Shown here: positions 6,734-11,982 of the stretch, in pieces
How positions within the stretch are numbered: position 1 is the first letter of the stretch
Layout of the letters: each line of letters begins with the position of its first letter
Source: an uncultured Lachnospiraceae bacterium
Lineage (GTDB): Bacteria; Bacillota_A; Clostridia; Lachnospirales; Lachnospiraceae
Assembly: GCA_946621895.1 (NCBI GenBank)
Contig: CAMOOZ010000333.1
Location: 1 to 11,982 of the forward strand
Length of the DNA stretch: 11,982 bases
Direction: 5' to 3'
The notes under the pieces: model-generated
The model's database searches: none
What the model was told of the DNA's origin: nothing
Seen by the model: the letters and a program-made list of their open reading frames with translations, nothing else
Position numbers and translations under genes: made by a program

Positions 6734-7540
6734 ATGAGTTTGGTGGAAGACGACAGGATAAAGGTTCCCCAGCCGAAACCGGCGTTTGAAAAGGCAGCCC
6801 TCAATCCCGAAGCCCGGGTGGACAGGGTGATCGGCGTGGTGTCAGGCAAGGGGGGCGTGGGAAAGAGCTTTGTCTGCTCGATGCTGGCCGTGGAGGCCTG
6901 CAGGCAGGGGAAAAGGACGGCCATTCTGGACGGGGATGTGACAGGTCCCTCCATTCCCAGGGCCTTTGGCCTTTCGGGATTTATCGAAGCCAGGGGCGAG
7001 ATCATTCTTCCGAAAATAACGAAAACGGGCATCCAGGTGGTCAGCACGAATTTTTTCCTGGAGGACGAAACAGAGCCCGTGATCTGGCGCGGTCCCGTGC
7101 TGGCGGGCACCTTAAAGCAGTTCTGGAGCGAGACCTTCTGGGATAAGGTGGAGGTGATGTTCGTGGACATGCCTCCCGGAACCGGCGATGTCCCGCTGAC
7201 CGCTTTTCAGTCGCTGCCCCTGGACGGGATCATTATCGTGACCACCCCCCAGGAGCTCGTGAGCATGATCGTCAAAAAGGCGATGAATATGGCGATGGAG
7301 ATGGATATCCCGGTGCTGGGGATCGTGGAAAACATGGCTTCCTTTGTCTGTCCGGACTGCGGGAAGACGGTTTACCCCTTCGGAAAGAGCAGGGTGGGCG
7401 AGCTGGCGGAGGCCTTTGGCGTACAGTACGCGGTAAGCCTTCCGATGGATCCGAAGGTGGCGGGATATGCGGATGAAGGGCGGATTGAGGAGTATTCCTC
7501 GAAAGTGCTTGCAGAAATGGCAGGAGAGCTGACAAGATGA
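6734..7540 (+). CDS. mrp: Mrp/ApbC-type Fe-S cluster carrier P-loop ATPase
   Basis: A 268-residue MinD/Mrp (NBP35/ApbC) family ATPase, which binds and passes on [4Fe-4S] clusters to target enzymes in the cytoplasm. The deviant Walker A motif GKGGVGKS is at 38-45, the switch region DGDVTGPSIPRAFG follows, then DMPPGTGD (Walker B region), and the C-terminal C206-P-D-C209 motif is the expected cluster-bridging CxxC at the dimer interface. There is no N-terminal MIP18/DUF59 domain, as in many clostridial Mrp proteins. ATG 6734 follows AAGGA with a short 3-nt gap. TTG 6740 and GTG 6743 are in-frame alternatives. The stop overlaps the hom start (ATGA), implying coupled translation. It follows glyA by 85 nt with no terminator. 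Confidence 0.93.
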   Translation: MSLVEDDRIKVPQPKPAFEKAALNPEARVDRVIGVVSGKGGVGKSFVCSMLAVEACRQGKRTAILDGDVTGPSIPRAFGLSGFIEARGEIILPKITKTGIQVVSTNFFLEDETEPVIWRGPVLAGTLKQFWSETFWDKVEVMFVDMPPGTGDVPLTAFQSLPLDGIIIVTTPQELVSMIVKKAMNMAMEMDIPVLGIVENMASFVCPDCGKTVYPFGKSRVGELAEAFGVQYAVSLPMDPKVAGYADEGRIEEYSSKVLAEMAGELTR

Positions 7541-8754
7541 TCAGAATAGCGATTTTCGGATACGGTAATATCGGAAACGGCGTGGCCAGGGTGATAGAGG
7601 AAAACGGCGAGATACTGAAGCGCCGCATCGGGGAAGGCCTTGAGGTAAGCTATGTGCTGGATGTCCGGGATTTCCCCGGGGACTTCATGGAAAAAAAGGT
7701 GGTCCACGATGTGGACACCATCATCAATGACCCGGAGATCCGTGTCGTCTGCGAGACGATAGGGGGCCTTCATCCGGCCTATGAATTTACGAAAAAGGCT
7801 CTGGAGGCGGGCAAGAGCGTCTGCACCTCCAATAAGGAGCTGGTGGCGAACAAGGGACCGGAGCTGCTTTCCATCGCGAGAGAGCACAGCTGCAACTATC
7901 TGTTCGAGGCAAGCGTGGGCGGGGGCATCCCGATCATTCGGCCGATGATCTCTTCACTGGTTCCCGAGGAGATCACGGAGATCATGGGGATCCTGAACGG
8001 CACAACGAATTACATGCTGACGAAGATGGCCCAGGACGGGATGAGCTATGAGGAGGTTTTAAAGCAGGCACAGGAGCTGGGTTATGCGGAGCGCAATCCC
8101 GAAGCTGATGTGGAGGGAAAGGACGCGGCGAGAAAGATCGCGATCCTGGCTTCGCTGATGGTGGGCAGGACCTACCCTTATGAGCAGGTGGAAAGACACG
8201 GGATCACCGGGATCACCGGAGAGGATTTCCTCTACGCCAAAAAGCTGGGAATGCGGATCAAGCTGATCGGGCTCGCCAGGATCGATGAGGAGAAAAGGCT
8301 TAGCGCGCTGGTGGAGCCCTGCATGCTGCCCAAGACCCATCCGCTTTCCCCGGTAAGGGATGTGTTCAACGCGATCCATGTGACGGGAAACCTGCTGGGG
8401 CCTACGATGTTTTACGGCGCGGGCGCCGGAAAGCTGCCCACCGCCAGCGCGGTGGTGTCCGATGTGGTGGAAGCGGTCCGGAACGGCAAGCATAATATCC
8501 CCACGCTCTGGGAGAACGGGGAGGCAGTGACAGGGGATCCTCTGGCGCTGAAGGCCTCCTTCTTCTTCAGGATCCCCGAGCAGGAGCTGAACAAAACAAA
8601 ACAAGTGTTTTCAAATACGACCATCAGCGTAACGGATGGGGTATTGACCGGAGAAGTCGGTATAGTCACAGGAAAAATATCACAGCTGGAATTTAATCAG
8701 TGCCTTGAGAAACTGCCGGTTTCCGCCTGGCTGAGGGTTGAAGGGATTGACTGA
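7537..8754 (+). CDS. hom: Homoserine dehydrogenase
   Basis: NAD(P)H-dependent reduction of aspartate-4-semialdehyde to homoserine, the branch to threonine and methionine. The N-terminal Rossmann motif GYGNIGNG is at 8-15. TSNKELVANKGPEL contains the conserved active-site neighbourhood. ASVGGGIPIIRPM, GILNGTTNYML and ADVEGKDAARK (conserved catalytic Lys/Asp region) are family hallmarks. The last 85 or so residues are shorter and less typical than a clear ACT domain, so feedback regulation is uncertain. ATG 7537 has AGGAGAG (7522-7528) 8 nt upstream and overlaps the mrp stop by 4 nt. The final 110 coding bases are markedly AT-richer (about 40% GC by count of 8591-8700) than the rest. Aspartokinase follows after 44 nt; thrB and thrC are absent from the window. 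Confidence 0.96.
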   Translation: MIRIAIFGYGNIGNGVARVIEENGEILKRRIGEGLEVSYVLDVRDFPGDFMEKKVVHDVDTIINDPEIRVVCETIGGLHPAYEFTKKALEAGKSVCTSNKELVANKGPELLSIAREHSCNYLFEASVGGGIPIIRPMISSLVPEEITEIMGILNGTTNYMLTKMAQDGMSYEEVLKQAQELGYAERNPEADVEGKDAARKIAILASLMVGRTYPYEQVERHGITGITGEDFLYAKKLGMRIKLIGLARIDEEKRLSALVEPCMLPKTHPLSPVRDVFNAIHVTGNLLGPTMFYGAGAGKLPTASAVVSDVVEAVRNGKHNIPTLWENGEAVTGDPLALKASFFFRIPEQELNKTKQVFSNTTISVTDGVLTGEVGIVTGKISQLEFNQCLEKLPVSAWLRVEGID

Positions 8755-8798
8755 TTAAGTCGATAGTAAAAGCGGAAGAGATATCTGATGAGGTCAAG

Positions 8799-10118
8799 GT
8801 GAGAAAAGTAGTCAAATTCGGGGGAAGCTCCCTTGCGGAGGCATCCCAGTTTAAAAAAACAGGCGATATAGTAAGGAGTGATCCTGAAAGAAGATATGTG
8901 GTCCCCTCCGCGCCGGGCAAGCGTTTTCCGAAGGACAGTAAGGTCACGGACATGCTTTATGCGGCCTATGCGCTGGCCCTGGAGGGAAAGAGCTTCAAAA
9001 AGCAGCTGCAGGAGATCAGGGACCGCTATGAGGAGATCATTTCGGGGCTCGGGCTGTTGCTGTCCCTCGAGAATGAGTTCAAGCGGATCGCGGAGAATTT
9101 TAAGGCGCATGCAGGCCGGGCTTATGCCGCTTCCCGGGGGGAATATCTGAACGGGATCATCATGTCCCATTATCTGAAGTTTGATTTTGTGGATGCGGCC
9201 GAGGTTGTGCGCTTCGATGAAAACGGCGTCTTTGACCATGAGGGGACAAATGCGCTGATGTCCGAGGTGCTTGCCAGGCACGAGCATGCGGTGATCCCCG
9301 GGTTTTACGGGGCTGCTCCCGACGGCTCCATCAGGACCTTTTCCAGAGGCGGCTCCGATATCACCGGCTCCATCGTGGCCAGGGCAGTGAAGGCGGATGT
9401 GTACGAGAACTGGACGGATGTGTCCGGCTTCAAGGTGGCGGATCCCAGGATCATCGAGGACCCGGTGGGGATCGAGATGATCACCTATAAGGAATTGAGA
9501 GAGCTTTCCTATATGGGGGCCTCGGTGCTTCATGAGGAGTCCATCTTTCCCGTGCGCAGGGAGGGGATCCCGATCAATATCCGCAATACGAATCATCCGG
9601 AGGATCCCGGCACCTGGATCGTGGAGAGCACCTGCCAGAAGTCAAAATATATCATCACGGGGATAGCCGGGAAAAAAGGCTTCTGCGCGATGAATATTGA
9701 AAAGGATATGATGAATGCCGAGATCGGCTTCGGCAGGAAAGTGCTGCAGGCCTTTGAGGACAACGGGATCTCCTTCGAGCATATGCCCTCCGGCGTGGAC
9801 ACGATGACCATCGTGGTACACCAGGATGAATTCATTCATAAAGAACAGAAGGTGGTGGGCGCCATCCATCGTCTGGCGGATCCGGATGTGATCGATATCG
9901 AATCCGATCTCGCGCTGATCGCCGTGGTGGGCAGAGGGATGAAATCTCAGAAGGGAACCTCCGCGCGGATCTTTTCCGCCCTTGCCCATGCGAATGTCAA
10001 TGTGAAGATGATCGATCAGGGTTCCTCGGAGCTAAATACCATCATCGGCGTAAAGGATGAGGATTTTGAGACTGCCATCCGGGCGATCTACCGGATTTTT
10101 GTGGAGACTCAGCTGTAA
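8799..10118 (+). CDS. lysC: Aspartate kinase (YclM/LysC-III-like, monofunctional)
   Basis: Phosphorylates aspartate to 4-aspartyl phosphate, the first step to lysine, threonine and methionine. Length is 439 aa. KFGGSS at 6-11 is the amino-acid-kinase signature. SRGGSD around 182-187 and DVSGFKVADPR form the Asp/nucleotide-binding region. Two ACT domains occupy about 300-439, the usual site of allosteric inhibition by lysine or threonine. Length and N-terminal sequence resemble the long monofunctional form (B. subtilis YclM) rather than the two-subunit LysC, and the internal start expected for the latter is not evident. GTG 8799 has GAGG (8790-8793) 5 nt upstream. It lies 44 nt after hom and 9 nt before the GH3-like gene. 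The effector cannot be predicted, and the symbol is used loosely for the activity. Confidence 0.95.
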   Translation: MRKVVKFGGSSLAEASQFKKTGDIVRSDPERRYVVPSAPGKRFPKDSKVTDMLYAAYALALEGKSFKKQLQEIRDRYEEIISGLGLLLSLENEFKRIAENFKAHAGRAYAASRGEYLNGIIMSHYLKFDFVDAAEVVRFDENGVFDHEGTNALMSEVLARHEHAVIPGFYGAAPDGSIRTFSRGGSDITGSIVARAVKADVYENWTDVSGFKVADPRIIEDPVGIEMITYKELRELSYMGASVLHEESIFPVRREGIPINIRNTNHPEDPGTWIVESTCQKSKYIITGIAGKKGFCAMNIEKDMMNAEIGFGRKVLQAFEDNGISFEHMPSGVDTMTIVVHQDEFIHKEQKVVGAIHRLADPDVIDIESDLALIAVVGRGMKSQKGTSARIFSALAHANVNVKMIDQGSSELNTIIGVKDEDFETAIRAIYRIFVETQL

Positions 10119-10127
10119 GGAGAATTC

Positions 10128-11441
10128 ATGGCGGAGAGGGAAGAGAACAGACGCAGGATCGAGCGGCATAAGAGGAGGATGCGGGCCCAGCTGATCAGCT
10201 ACGGGATACTGGTGCTTCTGCTGGTGCTGGTGGCGGCGGGAGTGACGCTGGGAGTCGGAAAGCTGATGGAGGTCCTCAGTTCTCATGCCGGGGAAAGCCC
10301 TGCCGCTGAAGAAGAAGCAGAGCAGGAGGAACCCGTTCCCACCGGAGTCATCAAGCAGCCGGAGCCGGTGGAAGAGGAGCCGGCGCCCGAGGAGGAGAGC
10401 AGCGCAAGAGATGATGAGCTGCTTGAGGTGATCAGGGGGATGAGCCTGGAAGACAGAGTGTCCCAGCTCTTTTTCCTGACGCCGGAGCAGCTGACCGGGG
10501 TGGACCAGGTGACACAGGCGGGTGACGGGACAAAAGCTGCCCTGGATGCTGCCCCTGTGGGAGGGTTATTGTATCATTCCGCAAACATCACCTCCGAGCA
10601 GCAGCTGCAGGATATGCTTTCCGGAACGGTGAATATGTCGAAATACCGTTTGTTTTTTGCCGTGGAGGAGCTGGGCGGAGAGGCCCATAGTGAGGTCAGC
10701 AAGGCCGGACTCATGGATATGCGTCCTTCTCCCGCGGAGATCGGCGCTTCAGGGGACACCCAGGCCGCCTATGATGCGGGAACCTCCATCGGCGCGTCTC
10801 TGGGCAATCTGGGCTTCAACACGGAATGGGGCCCCTGCGCGGATCTTTCCCTGCTGATCGACGGGAATCTGGTATCGGATATTTCCTATGGGTCTGACCC
10901 TGGGGTAGTGTCTGAAATGCTCGCCTCCATGGTCAGGGGCTTAAAGGACGGGAATATCTACAGCTGTCTGAAATACTTCCCGGGGGAGGGCTCTGTTTCG
11001 GCGGATCCCGCTCAGGGAATGGCTTCCTCGGAAAGGGGAAGGGAAGAGCTCAGTGCCGGAGAGCTTGCCGTGTACCGCGCAGGGATCGAAGCCGGTGCGG
11101 AGATCGTCCTGGTGGGAAATGCCTCTTATCCAAATGTGGTGGGGGACAATACGCCTGCCTGCCTTTCCCCCGTGATCACCTCGGACCTGCTGCGAGGCGA
11201 GCTTGGCTATCAGGGCATTGTGATCGCCGGGCCGCTTAACGAGGCGGCTGTGTCCGCGTATTATGCTTCTGCCGAAGCCGCTGTCAAAGCACTGCAGGCC
11301 GGGGCAGACATGGTGTTTTGTCCCGAGAATTTTGAAGAGGCAAGGCAGGGCGTGCTGGATGCCATCGGGGAAGGCAAGCTCAGCGAGGACGAGATCAATC
11401 AGTGCCTGCTGCGGATCTATCGGGTGAAATATCCGGAATAA
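10128..11441 (+). CDS. Membrane-anchored GH3-fold protein, probably catalytically inactive
   Basis: A 437-residue protein with a basic cytoplasmic N-terminus (1-21), one membrane segment (about 22-44), a Glu/Pro-rich linker (about 50-93), and an extracytoplasmic domain matching the NagZ-type GH3 N-terminal barrel. GGLLYHSANI, FNTEWGPCADL, SCLKYFPGEG and LRGELGYQGIVIAGPLNEA line up with known NagZ landmarks. Active enzymes have VDxEGGRV, KHFPGHG...DSH and a nucleophile Asp in SDDLSM. Here these read VEELGGEA (180-185), KYFPGEG...DPA (282-295) and AGPLNE (367-372). Nucleophile, dyad His and several substrate residues are therefore replaced. It may bind peptidoglycan sugars or serve a structural or signalling role. 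AAGGAG sits 5 nt before ATG 10128. The 3' end overlaps convergent trpS by 47 nt. Confidence 0.85.
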   Translation: MAEREENRRRIERHKRRMRAQLISYGILVLLLVLVAAGVTLGVGKLMEVLSSHAGESPAAEEEAEQEEPVPTGVIKQPEPVEEEPAPEEESSARDDELLEVIRGMSLEDRVSQLFFLTPEQLTGVDQVTQAGDGTKAALDAAPVGGLLYHSANITSEQQLQDMLSGTVNMSKYRLFFAVEELGGEAHSEVSKAGLMDMRPSPAEIGASGDTQAAYDAGTSIGASLGNLGFNTEWGPCADLSLLIDGNLVSDISYGSDPGVVSEMLASMVRGLKDGNIYSCLKYFPGEGSVSADPAQGMASSERGREELSAGELAVYRAGIEAGAEIVLVGNASYPNVVGDNTPACLSPVITSDLLRGELGYQGIVIAGPLNEAAVSAYYASAEAAVKALQAGADMVFCPENFEEARQGVLDAIGEGKLSEDEINQCLLRIYRVKYPE

Positions 11442-11982
11442 AGCCCAGCTTCTCATGCACCTCTTTTAAGGTCTTCTCCGCAATGGCGCGGGCTCTTTCC
11501 GCTCCCTTTCTGTAAACGCTTTCCAGATAGGTCCTTTCCTCCAGAAGCCTTGCTGTCTCCTCCCTGATCGGGGTAAGGAGCGCGGAAACCGTATCCCCCA
11601 CGGCAGTCTTTAACTGTCCGTAGCCCTGGCCCGCAAAGTCCGCCTCTGCTTCGGGAATGGCTTTATCCGTCGCGGCGCAGTAGATCGAGAGCAGATTGGA
11701 CACGCCGGGCTTATTCTCTCTGTCAAAGCGGATGCTCATCTCGGAGTCCGTCACCGCGCGTTTGAATTTCTTTCTGATCACCTCCGGAGGATCCAGCAGG
11801 AAAACACAGCCCTCCGGCTCGGATTTGCTCATCTTATTCTCCGGATTGTTCAAGCCCATGACTCTGGCGCCCAGCTTCGGGATAAAGGGCTCAGGGATCG
11901 TAAACACATCGCCGTAGAGCTTGTTGAAGCGAAGGGCGATATCCCGGCAGATCTCCACATGCTGCTTCTGATCCTCGCCCAC
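11395..11982 (-). CDS. trpS: Tryptophan-tRNA ligase, C-terminal part (gene runs off the window)
   Basis: The C-terminal 195 residues of a class Ic aminoacyl-tRNA synthetase that charges tRNA-Trp. VGEDQKQHVEICRDIA at the start is the conserved tryptophan/ATP-site segment, and KMSKS at fragment residues 50-54 is the class I catalytic signature. The segment after it (GCVFLLDPPEVIRKKFKRAVTD) is typical of bacterial TrpRS. The 5' part lies beyond base 11982, and the GTG at the window edge is an internal Val codon, not a start. Homology normally ends near EKLGF. Here a further tail of about 14 residues (ending SAAGTD) reads into the antisense of the GH3 gene's last codons, giving a 47-nt convergent overlap. 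No terminator is visible between the two genes. Confidence 0.95.
   Translation of the reverse strand: MGEDQKQHVEICRDIALRFNKLYGDVFTIPEPFIPKLGARVMGLNNPENKMSKSEPEGCVFLLDPPEVIRKKFKRAVTDSEMSIRFDRENKPGVSNLLSIYCAATDKAIPEAEADFAGQGYGQLKTAVGDTVSALLTPIREETARLLEERTYLESVYRKGAERARAIAEKTLKEVHEKLGFIPDISPDRSAAGTD

Noticed and set aside
8200..8220. Tandem GGGATCACC repeat in hom
   Set aside because: It encodes GITGIT in a region where homoserine dehydrogenases often carry a similar pattern. Two short copies are not a meaningful repeat.
8738..8767. Possible promoter TTGAAG-18-GATAGT before the aspartokinase gene
   Set aside because: Only 4 of 6 matches in each box with a non-optimal spacer. The gap is 44 nt, and co-transcription with hom is simpler.
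8697..9596. Long antisense open frame (299 codons) over the aspartokinase gene
   Set aside because: The aspartokinase frame carries clear family motifs. The antisense translation is His/Pro/Gly-rich with no recognisable domain.
861..11794. GGATCC hexamer occurs about 16 times, several-fold more than I would expect by chance
   Set aside because: Most sites arise from favoured codons such as GGG/GAG/CGG followed by ATC C or GAT CC. Codon bias explains this without invoking restriction biology.

Overview
The window reads as an ordinary chromosomal segment of a Gram-positive anaerobe of the class Clostridia, most likely Lachnospiraceae. The basis is gene content, strong AAGGAGG-type ribosome sites, frequent GTG/TTG starts, tightly packed genes and protein sequences typical of that group (MutY, GlyA, Mrp, homoserine dehydrogenase and a YclM-like aspartokinase). 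GC content is moderately high, roughly 55-60% by eye. The genus cannot be named from this sequence. Almost all of the DNA is coding. I see no rRNA, tRNA, CRISPR array, insertion sequence, phage gene or convincing rho-independent terminator.

Layout: nine complete genes and one 5'-truncated fragment lie on the + strand, followed by a truncated trpS on the - strand. Block 1 (1-5283) holds the last codons of an unknown gene, a HAD-like cytosolic 5'-nucleotidase, the adenine glycosylase mutY, a family 2 glycosyltransferase and a large polytopic membrane protein with a GT-C-like appearance. These genes overlap or nearly touch and look co-transcribed. Block 2 (about 5272-11441) starts at a good extended -10 promoter that overlaps the end of the membrane-protein gene. 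It has a structured leader of about 100 nt, then glyA, an mrp/apbC-type Fe-S carrier gene, hom, an aspartokinase gene and a membrane-anchored GH3-fold protein. The 3' end of trpS (11395-11982, - strand) overlaps the 3' end of the GH3 gene by 47 nt.

Functionally, block 2 links one-carbon and amino-acid metabolism (serine/glycine interconversion by GlyA; the aspartate branch to threonine, methionine and lysine by aspartokinase and Hom) with Fe-S cluster delivery (Mrp). Block 1 mixes nucleotide salvage, DNA repair and probable surface glycan assembly.

The items most worth a second look are: (i) the GH3 protein, which has lost the nucleophile and the acid/base histidine and is probably a pseudo-hydrolase; (ii) the glyA leader, whose hairpin loop is perfectly complementary to a segment just upstream of the glyA ribosome site, a possible H-type pseudoknot; and (iii) the membrane protein, which has two low-complexity loops, one built from a 23-residue tandem repeat. 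I found no clear new multi-gene system.
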